A DNA stretch of 64,000 nucleotides from Reyranella sp. GTDB lineage: Bacteria; Pseudomonadota; Alphaproteobacteria; Reyranellales; Reyranellaceae. How positions within the stretch are numbered: position 1 is the first letter of the stretch; each line of letters opens with the position of its first letter. Made by a program: the position numbers and the translations under genes. A model generated the notes under the pieces. That model did not search any database and was not told where the DNA came from. It saw only the letters and a list, made by a program, of their open reading frames with translations. Shown piece by piece: positions 35,585 to 45,669 of the stretch. The stretch covers positions 310,001 to 374,000 of the forward strand of contig NZ_JAFKJN010000005.1 of NCBI RefSeq assembly GCF_017305915.1, given 5' to 3'.

Positions 35585-36615
35585 TGAAACGCCGCCTCTT
35601 CGCGGCGGCCATCGGAGCCGCCGCCCTCGTCGCCTCGGGCAGCGCGCTCGCCGGCAAGGATCTCGATGCCATCAAGGCGCGCGGCGCGGTGATCTGCGGC
35701 GTGCCGACCGGCATCGCCGGCTTCGCCGCGGCCGACAGCCAGGGCAAGTGGATCGGCCTCGACGTCGATGTCTGCCGCGCCGTCTCGGCGGCGATCTTCG
35801 GCGATTCGGAGAAGGTCAAGTACGTGCCGCTCACCTCGCAGCAGCGCTTCACCGCGCTGCAGTCGGGCGAGGTTGACCTGCTGTCGAACAACACCACGGT
35901 GACGCTGCAGCGCGACACCGCGCTCGGCCTCGACTTCACGGCCATCACCTACTATGACGGCCAGGGCTTCATGGTGCCCAAGAAACTCGGGCTGAAGAGC
36001 GCCAAGGAGCTGAACGGAGCGACCGTCTGCGTCGCGCCCGGCACCACTACCGAGCTCAACCTCGCCGACTACTTCCGCGCCAACAAGATGACCTTCAAGC
36101 CGGTGGTCATCGAGAAGGTCGACGAGATCCGCGCGGCGTTCTACTCCGGCCGCTGCGACGTCTATACCACCGACGTATCGAGCCTGGCGGCGACGCGCGT
36201 CGCCAACACGCCGGCGCCGCTCACGCCCGACGACTTCATGATCCTGCCGGAGATCATTTCCAAGGAGCCGCTCGGCCCGATGGTGCGCCATGGCGACAAC
36301 CAGCTCACCGACATCATCCGCTGGACGCAGTACGCGATGCTGGAGGCCGAGGAGTACGGCATCACTTCCAAGAACGTCGACGAGATGCTGAAAAGCGAGA
36401 ATCCGACCATCAAGCGCATCCTCGGCGTCACCCCGGGCATGGGCAAGGCACTGGGCGTCGACGAGAAGTGGGTCTACACCATCGTCAAGCAGGTCGGTAA
36501 CTACGGCGAGAGCTTCGACCGCCATGTCGGCTCGGGCTCGCTGCTCAAGATCGACCGTGGCGTGAACAAGCTCTGGACGCAGGGCGGTCTGCAGTACGCA
36601 CCGCCGATCCGCTGA
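35584..36615 (+). CDS. General amino-acid ABC transporter binding protein, copy 2 (AapJ-like)
   Basis: 343 residues, same length as copy 1 and aligned without gaps over most of its length. Signal peptide MKRRLFAAAIGAAALVASGSALA. Copy 1 has VGQGTAGFMM and TNDSSSLYATRAANPPPP where this has VPTGIAGFAA and TTDVSSLAATRVANTPAP, so ligand range may differ. The C-terminal third is nearly identical. Tandem duplication within the aap operon, starting in the TGATG overlap. Confidence 0.92.
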   Translation: MKRRLFAAAIGAAALVASGSALAGKDLDAIKARGAVICGVPTGIAGFAAADSQGKWIGLDVDVCRAVSAAIFGDSEKVKYVPLTSQQRFTALQSGEVDLLSNNTTVTLQRDTALGLDFTAITYYDGQGFMVPKKLGLKSAKELNGATVCVAPGTTTELNLADYFRANKMTFKPVVIEKVDEIRAAFYSGRCDVYTTDVSSLAATRVANTPAPLTPDDFMILPEIISKEPLGPMVRHGDNQLTDIIRWTQYAMLEAEEYGITSKNVDEMLKSENPTIKRILGVTPGMGKALGVDEKWVYTIVKQVGNYGESFDRHVGSGSLLKIDRGVNKLWTQGGLQYAPPIR

Positions 36616-36635
36616 GCTCGCAGGGGGAATAAAGC

Positions 36636-37823
36636 ATGGCAGTCGAGGCCCTCGGCTCCCAAACCAAAGCCAAAGTCCCGCCGTGGAACGACCCGGTCAT
36701 CCGCGGCTGGGTGTTCCAGATCGTCGTCGTGGCGCTGGTCGGTCTGCTCGCCTGGTTCCTGGTGAGCAACACCATCGAGAACCTGCAGCGCCAGAAGATC
36801 GCCTCGGGCTTCCACTATCTCGAGCGCGAGGCGGGCTTCGAGATCGGCGACACCATGATCCAGTACTCGCCGGCCAGCACCTATGCGCGCGCGATCTTCG
36901 TCGGCCTGCTCAACACGCTGAAGGTCGCGGTGCTCGGCATCTTCATGGCGACCGTCCTCGGCACCATGATCGGCGTCGGCCGGCTGTCGCCCAACTGGCT
37001 GCTCGCCAAGATCTGCGAAGCCTACGTCGAGATGTTCCGGAACGTGCCGCTGCTGCTGTGGCTGTTCCTGATCTACAAGCTGATCAGCGAGGCCTTCCCC
37101 GGGCCGCGACAGGCGATCAACGTCCTCAATTCCTTCTTCCTCAGCAATCGAGGTCTCTACTTCCCGGTGCCGCTCGCCGATCCGGCCTATGAATGGATGG
37201 GTATAGCCTTCCTGGTCGGCATCGTCGCCACGGTCTTCGTCGCGCGCTGGGCCAAGAAGCGCCAGGACGCGACCGGCCTGCCGTTCCCCACCATCAAGGC
37301 CGGCCTCGGCCTGATCGTCGGCCTGCCGATCCTGGTCTGGCTGGCATGCGGCGCGCCGCACCACATGAGCTGGCCCGAGCTCAAGGGCTTCAACTTCGAC
37401 GGCGGCATGGTGATCCAGCCGGAATTCACCGCGCTTCTGGTCGGCCTGGTGCTCTACACCTCTGCCTTCGTCGCCGAGATCGTCCGCTCGGGCATCCTGG
37501 CATTGCACAAGGGCCAGAGCGAGGCGGCGATGGCGATCGGCCTGTCGCGCGGCCAGGTCATGCGCCTGGTCCTGCTGCCACAGGCGCTGCGCATCATCGT
37601 GCCGCCGATGACCAGCCAGTATCTCAACATCACCAAGAACAGCTCGCTGGCGATCGCCATCGGCTATCCCGACCTGGTTGCCTCGGTGAACGTCACCATC
37701 AACCAGACAGGCCAGGCGATCGAGAACATCCTGATCATCATGGCGGCGTACCTGTCGGTCAGCCTGTCGATCTCCGCCTTCATGAACTGGTACAACAAGC
37801 GCATCGCCTTGAGGGAGCGCTGA
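36636..37823 (+). CDS. aapQ: General amino-acid ABC permease AapQ-like
   Basis: 395 residues. Hydrophobic N-terminal span, periplasmic loop, then a HisMQ-type permease fold: FVGLLNTLKVAVLGIF, YVEMFRNVPLLLWLF, and the EAA-type loop EAAMAIGLSRGQVMRLVLLPQALRIIVPP. The large insertion between early spans is characteristic of AapQ rather than HisQ/GlnP. Pairs with AapM. Confidence 0.93.
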   Translation: MAVEALGSQTKAKVPPWNDPVIRGWVFQIVVVALVGLLAWFLVSNTIENLQRQKIASGFHYLEREAGFEIGDTMIQYSPASTYARAIFVGLLNTLKVAVLGIFMATVLGTMIGVGRLSPNWLLAKICEAYVEMFRNVPLLLWLFLIYKLISEAFPGPRQAINVLNSFFLSNRGLYFPVPLADPAYEWMGIAFLVGIVATVFVARWAKKRQDATGLPFPTIKAGLGLIVGLPILVWLACGAPHHMSWPELKGFNFDGGMVIQPEFTALLVGLVLYTSAFVAEIVRSGILALHKGQSEAAMAIGLSRGQVMRLVLLPQALRIIVPPMTSQYLNITKNSSLAIAIGYPDLVASVNVTINQTGQAIENILIIMAAYLSVSLSISAFMNWYNKRIALRER

Positions 37824-37824
37824 C

Positions 37825-39101
37825 ATGGCAGACGTCCTCCCGGGCGAACGCCCACAGCTCGCTCCCCCGGTCGACGACACCGGCCCGCTCGGCTGGGTCC
37901 GCAAGAACCTGTTCTCGAGCTGGGGCAACGGCATCACCACGGTCGTGCTGATCGTGGCGATCGGCTGGATCCTCTCAGGCTTCCTGCACTGGGCGGTGTT
38001 CACCGCCACCTTCGACGCCAAGAGCGGCGCCGAATGCCGCGGCCACGGCGCCTGCTGGGCGCTGATCCGCGAGAAGTACCGCTACATCTTCTTCGGCTCG
38101 TTCCCCTACGAGCAGCATTGGCGGCCGCTGTTCGCCGTCGTCGCCATGCTGGCCATGCTGATCCTGAGCTCGGACCGGCGGATGTGGAACAAGCGCCTGA
38201 TCGCCATCTGGGGCGTCGGCAGCTTCGTCGCCTTCCTGCTGATGTTCGGCCAGATCCACATCTCGCTCGGCTTGATCCTGTTCGTGGCCCTGGCCGCGGG
38301 CGGGCTGGGCATGATCCTGCGCGGTGCCATCGCCACGCCGGGCGAGCTGAACGGCTGGCGTGCGCTGGCCGCGGTCGGCGCCCTCGGCCTGATCGGCCGC
38401 ATCACCGGCGTGATCCCGACCTGGAGTCTGGCGATCGCGCCGCTCAGCTACGTCGAGACCGGCCTGTGGGGCGGTATCCCGGTGACGCTCATCCTCGCCA
38501 CCTACGGCCTCGTGTTCGCCTTCCCGTTCGGTATCCTGCTGGCGCTCGGCCGGCGTTCCAACCTGCCGCTGATCAAGGGCCTGTGCGTCGGCTTCATCGA
38601 GCTGATCCGCGGCGTGCCGCTGATCAGCCTGCTGATCATGGCCTCGGTGATGCTGCCGCTGTTCCTGCCCTCGGGCATGACCATCGACAAGTTCCTGCGC
38701 GCCCAGGTGGCGGTGATCCTGTTCGCCGGCGCCTACATCGCCGAGATCATCCGCGGCGGCCTGCAGTCGCTGCCCAAGGGCCAGTTCGAGGCGGCCGACG
38801 CGATGGGCCTCAACTACGTCCAGAAGACCACGCTGATCATCCTGCCGCAGGCGCTGCGGGTGGTGATCCCGCCGCTGATCAACACCTTCATCGGTTTCTT
38901 CAAGGACACCTCGCTGGTGCTGATCATCGGCATCTTCGACTTCCTCAACACCGCCAATCAGGCGCTGGTCGATCCCAACTGGGCGGGCTTCCCGGGCGAG
39001 GTCTACCTGTTCGCCGCCTTCATCTACTTCTGCTTCTGCTATTCGATGTCGCGCTACTCCAAGCACCTCGAGATCGAGCTCAACAAGGGGACACGCCGCT
39101 G

Positions 39102-39102
<1 letters not shown>
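37825..39102 (+). CDS. aapM: General amino-acid ABC permease AapM-like
   Basis: 425 residues with an extended N-terminal membrane region and the HisMQ permease core: [72 protein letters not shown]. Starts 1 bp after aapQ stop; the stop overlaps the aapP start (TGATG). Confidence 0.94.
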
Positions 39103-39878
<776 letters not shown>

Positions 39879-39883
39879 TCATT

Positions 39884-39943
39884 GGACCGCGGGCCTCCAG
39901 GCCCGCATCATGAGATGAGCGGACCTGGAGGTCCGCGGTCCGG
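39884..39943. repeat. Palindromic repeat (GGACCGCGG family), copy 2
   Basis: Arms GGACCGCGGGCCTCCAGG... (39884-39906) and its near complement (39919-39941) differ at two mutually compensating-type positions; loop about 12 bp with ATCATGAGATGA. Same layout as 25978-26044. It lies between aapP and the rfbB-like gene and may end the aap transcript. Confidence 0.85.
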
Positions 39944-39951
39944 AAGAAGAC

Positions 39952-41010
39952 ATGAAACTCCTGATCACCGGCGGCGCGGGGTTCATCGGCTCGGCCGTCG
40001 TGCGCCATGTGATTCGCACCACCGACTGGTCGGTGGCGAACGTCGACAAGCTGACCTACGCCGGCAACCTCGAATCGCTCGCCGAGGCGCGCACCAGCAA
40101 CCGCCATCGCCATTTCCCGGTCGACATCTGCGACCGGACGGCGATCGATGCGATATTCCGCGAGGTCCGGCCCGACGCCGTGCTGCACCTCGCCGCCGAA
40201 AGCCATGTCGATCGCTCGATCGACGGCGCCGCGCCCTTCATCCAGACCAACGTGGTCGGCACCTGGACGATGCTCGAGGCCGCCCTGGCCTGGTGGCGCA
40301 CGCTCGACGCCGAGGCCCGCCAGCGCTTCCGCTTCCAGCACATCTCGACCGACGAGGTGTTCGGCTCGCTCGGCGCGACCGGCAAGTTCACCGAGCAGAC
40401 GGCCTACGCGCCGAACTCGCCTTACTCCGCCAGCAAGGCCGGGTCTGACCATCTGGTGCGCGCCTGGCACCACACTCACGGCCTGCCGGTGCTGACCACC
40501 AACTGCTCCAACAACTACGGCCCCTATCATTTCCCCGAGAAGCTGATCCCGCTGATCGTCATCCGCGCGCTGCGCGGCGAGCGGCTGCCGGTCTACGGCA
40601 AGGGCGAGAACGTGCGCGACTGGCTGCATGTCGAGGACCATGCCGAGGCCCTCTCGCTGGTGCTGCAGAAGGGCCGGCCGGGCGAGACCTACAATGTCGG
40701 CGGCGACAGCGAGCAGCGGAACATCGATGTCGTGCGCGGCATCTGCCGCCTGCTCGACGAGTTGCAGCCGGCGAGCCCGCACCGGCCGCACGAGCGGCTG
40801 ATCGAGTTCGTCACCGACCGGCCGGGTCACGACGCACGCTATGCAATCGACGCCTCGAAAATCCGCGACGAGCTGGGCTGGCGACCCCGGCACAGCTTCG
40901 AGGCCGGCCTGCGCAAGACCGTTCAGTGGTTCATCCACAATCCGTTGTGGTGGGAACGGGTCATGAGCGGCGCCTATCGCGGCGAGCGGCTGGGACTGGC
41001 CCACGAATAG
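39952..41010 (+). CDS. rfbB: dTDP-glucose 4,6-dehydratase
   Basis: 352 residues. NAD-binding [28 protein letters not shown], catalytic [12 protein letters not shown] (Thr-Asp-Glu), [15 protein letters not shown] (YxxxK), [15 protein letters not shown]. Converts dTDP-glucose to dTDP-4-keto-6-deoxyglucose. The FdtA- and FdtB-type enzymes that could use this product are at 45.7-47.2 kb. The thymidylyltransferase (RfbA) is not in the window. Confidence 0.94.
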   Translation: MKLLITGGAGFIGSAVVRHVIRTTDWSVANVDKLTYAGNLESLAEARTSNRHRHFPVDICDRTAIDAIFREVRPDAVLHLAAESHVDRSIDGAAPFIQTNVVGTWTMLEAALAWWRTLDAEARQRFRFQHISTDEVFGSLGATGKFTEQTAYAPNSPYSASKAGSDHLVRAWHHTHGLPVLTTNCSNNYGPYHFPEKLIPLIVIRALRGERLPVYGKGENVRDWLHVEDHAEALSLVLQKGRPGETYNVGGDSEQRNIDVVRGICRLLDELQPASPHRPHERLIEFVTDRPGHDARYAIDASKIRDELGWRPRHSFEAGLRKTVQWFIHNPLWWERVMSGAYRGERLGLAHE

Positions 41011-41077
41011 CCACGGCGGCCCGGCAACCGTCGCGCGTTGCCTACGTTGTCTCCCGCTCGAATGACAGGAGACCCCC

Positions 41078-41230
41078 ATGCGCAGCTTGATCGTACTGGC
41101 CGTCGCCGCGCTGTCGATCGCGGCCTGCACCTACAAGACCGAAACTGTCGAGCGGCAGACGCCGTCTGGCCGCACCGTCGTCAGCGAGCACGCCAGCGTC
41201 GGCACGCCGGTCGTGGTCGTGCAGGACTAA
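41078..41230 (+). CDS. Small lipoprotein, 50 residues
   Basis: ATG at 41078 after ACAGGAGACC, a good ribosome site. Signal MRSLIVLAVAALSIAAC with lipobox SIAAC, then TYKTETVERQTPSGRTVVSEHASVGTPVVVVQD. The mature part is about 34 residues and has no known domain. Similar tiny lipoproteins are common in alphaproteobacteria. A terminator follows. Confidence 0.75.
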   Translation: MRSLIVLAVAALSIAACTYKTETVERQTPSGRTVVSEHASVGTPVVVVQD

Positions 41231-41247
41231 CCGACGCGCCCGAAGAG

Positions 41248-41280
41248 AAAGGGCGGACGCAAGCCGTCCGCCCTTTTTCG
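41248..41280. terminator. Bidirectional Rho-independent terminator
   Basis: Stem AAAGGGCGGACG / CGTCCGCCCTTT with loop CAAGC and a T5 run on the plus strand, A-rich on the other side. It separates the small lipoprotein from the convergent response-regulator gene. Confidence 0.85.
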
Positions 41281-41303
41281 TTCGTCCCCGGGCGTATTGC
41301 GTA

Positions 41304-41741
41304 CTAGAGATCGTTCGAAGCCGGCTGCAGGACCCGCGTGAACCGCGACACGACAGACGAGTCGGTCGCCATCTTGCGCTGGCGCAGCTCGATGCTGCGC
41401 AGCAGGTACTCGAACTGATCCTCGTCGACCGGCTTGCCGACCAGGTAGGCGTTGCCGATGCCCCGCACCTCGGCCTGGATCGAGGGGGTGTCGGCATAGG
41501 CCGTGCAGAATACGATCGGAACATCTCTGAGCGAACGGATCAGACCGGCCGCGCGCAGCCCGCTGTCCCTGCGGCCTAGCCGGACATCCATCACCACGGC
41601 ATCGGGCTGTGTCGCCTTGAACAGGGCCAGCGCGCTGGCTTCGCTGTCGGCGGTGCCCACCACCCGGTGACCCCAGTCCTCCAGCATCAGCGTCAGCGCC
41701 ATCGCGAGGATCACTTCGTCTTCGACGATCGCGAGCTTCAC
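41304..41741 (-). CDS. Single-domain response regulator
   Basis: 145 residues: acidic pocket VEDEVILAMALTLML, phospho-acceptor in VVMDVRLGRRDSG, conserved Thr/Ser (VFCTAYAD), Lys in LVGKPVDEDQFEYLL. The C-terminal extension (RQRKMATDSSVVSRFTRVLQ) is not an output domain. No kinase is next to it, so the partner must be encoded elsewhere. Monocistronic between a terminator and a 300-bp gap. Confidence 0.88.
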   Translation of the reverse strand: MKLAIVEDEVILAMALTLMLEDWGHRVVGTADSEASALALFKATQPDAVVMDVRLGRRDSGLRAAGLIRSLRDVPIVFCTAYADTPSIQAEVRGIGNAYLVGKPVDEDQFEYLLRSIELRQRKMATDSSVVSRFTRVLQPASNDL

Positions 41742-42042
41742 CCAATCCCTCCGTCGTAGTCGCCCGTACGGTATGGATCAGGGTCGGACATGACACGTGA
41801 TCAAAGTGTGGCGCACAGCGCACACCCCTGGACGCCCCGGGGCATCGGAAGAAAAGAACGCGTTTTCAGGGGATTTTCTGCACCATGGCCGACATCGCAG
41901 TCGGGTTTGTATCGGATAGGTTGCGCGGTCACACTCTGATCACAGACGAGAGGTGCCATGCGGAGCATCGAGGGGCGCCCATCCCAGCAGCCGGCTGACG
42001 GCCGGCATCGCCGTCGAACTGCGATAGGGGCACGCAGGTCCG
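41742..42042. other. 301-bp non-coding gap
   Basis: Upstream of the response regulator and downstream of the flavoenzyme, both on the minus strand. Contains a small inverted repeat GAAAACGCGTTC-like around 41855-41870 and several GC-rich short palindromes. A 34-codon plus-strand frame at about 41959 runs into the flavoenzyme and looks spurious. The promoter of the response regulator should be here; I cannot name its sigma factor. Confidence 0.4.
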
Positions 42043-42891
42043 TCATCCCAGCTGGCGCTTGAGCTCCGACCAGCGGTCGAGGATCGGCATGAGCTTGTCC
42101 GCCTTCTCGGCCGGCAGGGTGAACACCACCCGGTCGATCTCGAGGTCCTGACAGAGCTTCAGCCGGTCGAGATTGTCGGGATGGCGGAAGACGCTGATCG
42201 GCAGGCTCTTGGGGTCGCGGCCGGCGTCGGCCGCCATCTTGCGGAAGGTGTGGATCGACTGGATGCCCTCGGTCTCCAGCCAGTCGTCGCGCGGGATCCA
42301 GCCGTCGCCGTAGCGGAAGGCGCGCTTGGCGGCATATTCCAGCCGGCCGCCGACGATGATCGGCGGATGCGGCTTCTGGTAGGGCTTGGGCCACATCTTC
42401 ATCTTGTCGAACTTCACGAACTCGCCGTGATACTCGGGCTCCTCGTTGGCCCAGATCGCCTTCATCGCCTCGATGCGCTCGCGCGCGAGCTTGTGGCGGC
42501 TCTTGAAGGCGGTGCCGTGGTTCTCGATCTCGTCCTGGTTCCAGCCGTTGCCGACGCCGAACAGGAAGCGGCCATTGGAAAGCTGGTCGATCGTCGCCAC
42601 CGCCTTGGCGGTGATGATCGGATCGCGCTGCACGATCAGGGCGATGCCGGTGCCGACCTTGAGCTTGGTCGTCACCGTCGCCGCCGCGTTCAGCACCAGG
42701 AACGGATCCATGATGTCGTAGTACGGCCGGATCAGGCCGCCGCCCGCCGGATAGGCCGTCTTGCGCGACGACGGGATGTGCGTGTGCTCCGGCACCCACA
42801 GCGATTCGAAGCCGCGCTTCTCCAGCTCCATCGCCAGCGGCGCCGGTCGCATGGAGTCTGTCGTGAAAAACATGACGGCGCCGATCTTCAT
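42043..42891 (-). CDS. LLM-class F420-dependent oxidoreductase
   Basis: 282 residues. Luciferase-like fold: MKIGAVMFFTTDSMRP, GFESLWVPEHTHIP, LKVGTGIALIVQRDPIITAKAVATIDQLSNGRFLFGVGNGWN. Matches the TIGR03619-like group thought to use F420. Catalyses an unknown redox step. Divergent from the phosphotransferase-like gene by 44 bp. Confidence 0.88.
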   Translation of the reverse strand: MKIGAVMFFTTDSMRPAPLAMELEKRGFESLWVPEHTHIPSSRKTAYPAGGGLIRPYYDIMDPFLVLNAAATVTTKLKVGTGIALIVQRDPIITAKAVATIDQLSNGRFLFGVGNGWNQDEIENHGTAFKSRHKLARERIEAMKAIWANEEPEYHGEFVKFDKMKMWPKPYQKPHPPIIVGGRLEYAAKRAFRYGDGWIPRDDWLETEGIQSIHTFRKMAADAGRDPKSLPISVFRHPDNLDRLKLCQDLEIDRVVFTLPAEKADKLMPILDRWSELKRQLG

Positions 42892-42935
42892 GGCTTCGCT
42901 TCTCCCGTTTCGAGACCAGTGTAGGATGATCGGGC

Positions 42936-43988
42936 ATGACGACGCACGCCCCGCCGAAAACCGCCGATCCGGATCATTTGACGGCGGCGCTTCGCAGAGC
43001 GGGTGTGCTCGAGAGCGGCCGCGTCGCCGCGGCGCGGGTCGTGCATTCCTTCCCGACCCTGCTGTCGCAGTTCCATCGCCTGAAGCTCGACTACGAGGGC
43101 GCCGACGGACCGCGCCATCTCTACCTCAAGACCGACCTGGCCGGTCGGCCGACCCCGGGCTGGGACAGCGGCCCCCGCGAGGTCGCCTTCTACACCACCG
43201 TCGCGCCGGCGACGCCACCCGGCCTGCTGCCGCGCTGCTTCGAGGCGGCGAGCGCGCCGGACGGCGCCTGGCACCTGCTGCTCGAGGACCTGACCGACAC
43301 GCACTCCATCGCCACCCAGTGGCCCCTGCCGCCGACTCTCGCGCAGAGCGAGGCGATCGTGCGCTGCCGGGCGCGCTTCCAGGCGGCGTGGTGGGACCAT
43401 CCGCGGCTCGGCGGAGAGGTCGGCACCTGGGCGTCGGACGCCGAAATCGACGTGTGGACCGCCGGGCTGGTCAAGGAGTACGAGGCCTTCGCCGACGCGC
43501 TCGGCGAACGGCTGCCGCCGCATCGGCGCGAGCTCTATGAGAGGCTATTCGCCCACGCGCCCAAGCTGCAGCAGCGCTACCGCAACCATCGCCACCAGAC
43601 GGTCATCCAGGGCGACTCCCATTTCTGGAACTGTTTCCTCGCCAAGGACGCGAGCGGCACGCCGCGCCTGTTCGACTGGGACGGCTGGCGTGCGACGATC
43701 GGGGCCGAAGATCTCGCCTACATGATCGCCATGCACTGGTACCCCGACTTGCGCCGACGCACCGAGCGGCGCCTGCTCGATGCCTTCCATGAAGAGCTGC
43801 TGGCCGGCGGCGTGACCAGCTACGACCGGCGCGCGCTGCAGGACGACTATCGGCTCACGGTGCTGTGGCAGATCACGCGACCGATCTGGCTGCGCGCCGC
43901 CGGTATCCCGCCCGTGATCTGGTGGCCTCACCTCGAGCGCATCCACCTCGCCGCCGACGACCTCGATTGCCGCGAGCTGCTTGGCTAA
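42936..43988 (+). CDS. Aminoglycoside phosphotransferase-family kinase-like protein
   Basis: 350 residues of the protein-kinase-like APH fold. N-lobe with LYLKTDL, hinge LLLEDLTDTHSI, catalytic loop QTVIQGDSHFWNCFL (GDxHxxN), and metal-binding LFDWDGWRATIGAEDLAYMIAMHW (DWD in place of DFD). Related to ecdysteroid-kinase-like and DUF1679 proteins that phosphorylate small molecules. Substrate unknown. Confidence 0.85.
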   Translation: MTTHAPPKTADPDHLTAALRRAGVLESGRVAAARVVHSFPTLLSQFHRLKLDYEGADGPRHLYLKTDLAGRPTPGWDSGPREVAFYTTVAPATPPGLLPRCFEAASAPDGAWHLLLEDLTDTHSIATQWPLPPTLAQSEAIVRCRARFQAAWWDHPRLGGEVGTWASDAEIDVWTAGLVKEYEAFADALGERLPPHRRELYERLFAHAPKLQQRYRNHRHQTVIQGDSHFWNCFLAKDASGTPRLFDWDGWRATIGAEDLAYMIAMHWYPDLRRRTERRLLDAFHEELLAGGVTSYDRRALQDDYRLTVLWQITRPIWLRAAGIPPVIWWPHLERIHLAADDLDCRELLG

Positions 43989-43997
43989 TCTTCAGGG

Positions 43998-45032
43998 CTA
44001 GTTCAGCCGCGCCGCCTGGGCCATCACCTCGATCGCTTCGGGTTGGCGCGAGCGGACGCTGAGCGAATCGGCACCCGATTCCTCCCAGGCCCGATAGCGC
44101 TGCTTGATGCGGGCGGCCGGCCCTACGAGCGACTTCAGATCGACCCATTCGTCGGGAACGGCGGCGATCGCCTCGTCCTTGCGCTTGGCGAGGTAGAGCT
44201 CCTGGATGCGCTTGGCGGCGTCGCCGAAGCCGCGGCGCACCATGATGTCGTTGTGGAAGTTCTTGGTCTTGTGGCCCATGCCGCCGACATAGAGCGCGAC
44301 CTCGGGCTTCAGCTTCTGCAGCGCCGTCTTCACGTCGTTCTCGACCTCGACATGGACCGAGGCCTGGATGGTGAAGTTGTGGAAGCCCTTGCCGTTGCCG
44401 GCGCGACGGAAGCCCTCCTCGAGCCACGGCCGGTATTCCTCCATCGCGCCGGGCACGAAGCCCATCGGCAGCCAGCCGTCGGCGATCTCGGCGGCGAGCT
44501 TGACCGTCGTCTCGCTGCCGGTCGCGAGATAGATCGGGATCTGGTTCATGTGCAGGATCGACTTCAGCGGCTTGGCCAGTCCCGCCGAGCCCGGGCCGGT
44601 GTAAGGCAGCGAGATCTCCTTGCCCTCGTGCGTCACTGGCGCCTCGCGCGCAAAGATCTTGCGCATGATCGCCACGTAATCCTTCATCCGGTAGTACGGC
44701 CGGCCCCACGGCTGGCCGTACCAGCCCTCGACGATCTGCGGGCCGGAGACGCCGAGCCCGGCGATGAAGCGGCCGCCGCCGGCCAGCGCATCGACCGTCG
44801 CCGCCGACATCGCGGCGTTCGCGGGCGTGCGCGCGGCGAGCTGCATGATGCCGGTGCCGAGCTTGATGCGCTCGGTCTTGGCGGCGAGGAAGGCGAGCGG
44901 CGTTACGGCATCGGATCCGTAGGCCTCGGCCGTCCACACCGAATCGTAGCCGAGCTGCTCGGCGCGCTGCACGAGCGCGACCGGAACGTCGAGATGCGCC
45001 CGGGAGTAGCCGATCGACAGGCCGAGTTTCAT
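43998..45032 (-). CDS. LLM-class F420-dependent oxidoreductase
   Basis: 344 residues: MKLGLSIGYSRAHLDVPV, LGYDSVWTAEAYGSDAVTPLAFLAAKTERIKLGTGIMQL, VDALAGGGRFIAGLGVSGPQIVEGWYG. A third luciferase-like enzyme in this window, not closely similar to the other two. Tail to tail with the kinase-like gene (9-bp gap). Confidence 0.88.
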   Translation of the reverse strand: MKLGLSIGYSRAHLDVPVALVQRAEQLGYDSVWTAEAYGSDAVTPLAFLAAKTERIKLGTGIMQLAARTPANAAMSAATVDALAGGGRFIAGLGVSGPQIVEGWYGQPWGRPYYRMKDYVAIMRKIFAREAPVTHEGKEISLPYTGPGSAGLAKPLKSILHMNQIPIYLATGSETTVKLAAEIADGWLPMGFVPGAMEEYRPWLEEGFRRAGNGKGFHNFTIQASVHVEVENDVKTALQKLKPEVALYVGGMGHKTKNFHNDIMVRRGFGDAAKRIQELYLAKRKDEAIAAVPDEWVDLKSLVGPAARIKQRYRAWEESGADSLSVRSRQPEAIEVMAQAARLN

Positions 45033-45145
45033 GCGGTTCCCCTGATTTTTCGCGGTCGACTATAGCATTAGGGCGGAATTGTGGGCGCAACCTCGCGGTC
45101 GCGAACCGGTTATCTGGTCGTCTTCATAGCCTACAGGAGACCACC

Positions 45146-45421
45146 ATGAGGCAAGTCGGGATTCTGCTCGCCGCCGTTGTGTTGGCCGGAACCGTGGGCG
45201 CCTGCGCCGATCCGTACTACGGATATCGCAATCGCAGCTACGCCTACACGTCGGACTACTACTATCCGAACTACTACTCGAGCCGCCCGGTCTACTACTC
45301 GAGCGCGCCGGTCTACTACGGCCAGCCGTACTACTATGGCCCGAACTATTACGGGTCGCGGTACGACTACTACCGCAACTACAACGGCATCCACTCCACC
45401 AACGAAGTGAGCGCGATGTAA
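45146..45421 (+). CDS. Tyrosine-rich small lipoprotein 1
   Basis: 91 residues, 23 of them Tyr. Signal MRQVGILLAAVVLAGTVGAC with a lipobox-like end (VGAC), then repeated YY/YYY units separated by Pro, Ser, Gly (for example SDYYYPNYYSSRPVYY). Ribosome site CAGGAGACC. The tail GIHSTNEVSAM is not Tyr-rich. No known domain; possibly a surface or periplasmic structural lipoprotein. The next gene is of the same kind. Confidence 0.75.
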   Translation: MRQVGILLAAVVLAGTVGACADPYYGYRNRSYAYTSDYYYPNYYSSRPVYYSSAPVYYGQPYYYGPNYYGSRYDYYRNYNGIHSTNEVSAM

Positions 45422-45453
45422 CGGCTGCGGCCGCGCATCGAGCGGAGGAATTC

Positions 45454-45669
45454 ATGATGAAAACCGTCGTCTTCGGCGTCGCCGTCGTCGTCCTCGCCGC
45501 TCTGACCGCCGGCTGCGGCTACTCGGAGCGCACCTACGCCGTCCAGGCGCCAGGCCCGGCCTACGAGCGGCCGGTCGCGGTGCCGGGCGCCGAGTACTAC
45601 GGCGACCGCTACTATTCGAACGGCTACTACTATTACCCGTCGAGCGGCCGATACGTCCGCGTCTACTGA
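45454..45669 (+). CDS. Tyrosine-rich small lipoprotein 2
   Basis: 71 residues, 13 Tyr. Signal MMKTVVFGVAVVVLAALTAGC with a clear lipobox (LTAGC), mature part rich in Tyr and Pro (EYYGDRYYSNGYYYYPSSG). Ribosome site GCGGAGGAA. 32 bp after lipoprotein 1, so they form a pair. It stops directly against the convergent aminotransferase stop. Confidence 0.75.
   Translation: MMKTVVFGVAVVVLAALTAGCGYSERTYAVQAPGPAYERPVAVPGAEYYGDRYYSNGYYYYPSSGRYVRVY

Noticed and set aside
41959..42060. Small plus-strand frame of about 34 codons after a GAGAGGTG-like ribosome site
   Set aside because: It runs into the flavoenzyme gene on the other strand and has no protein-like features.
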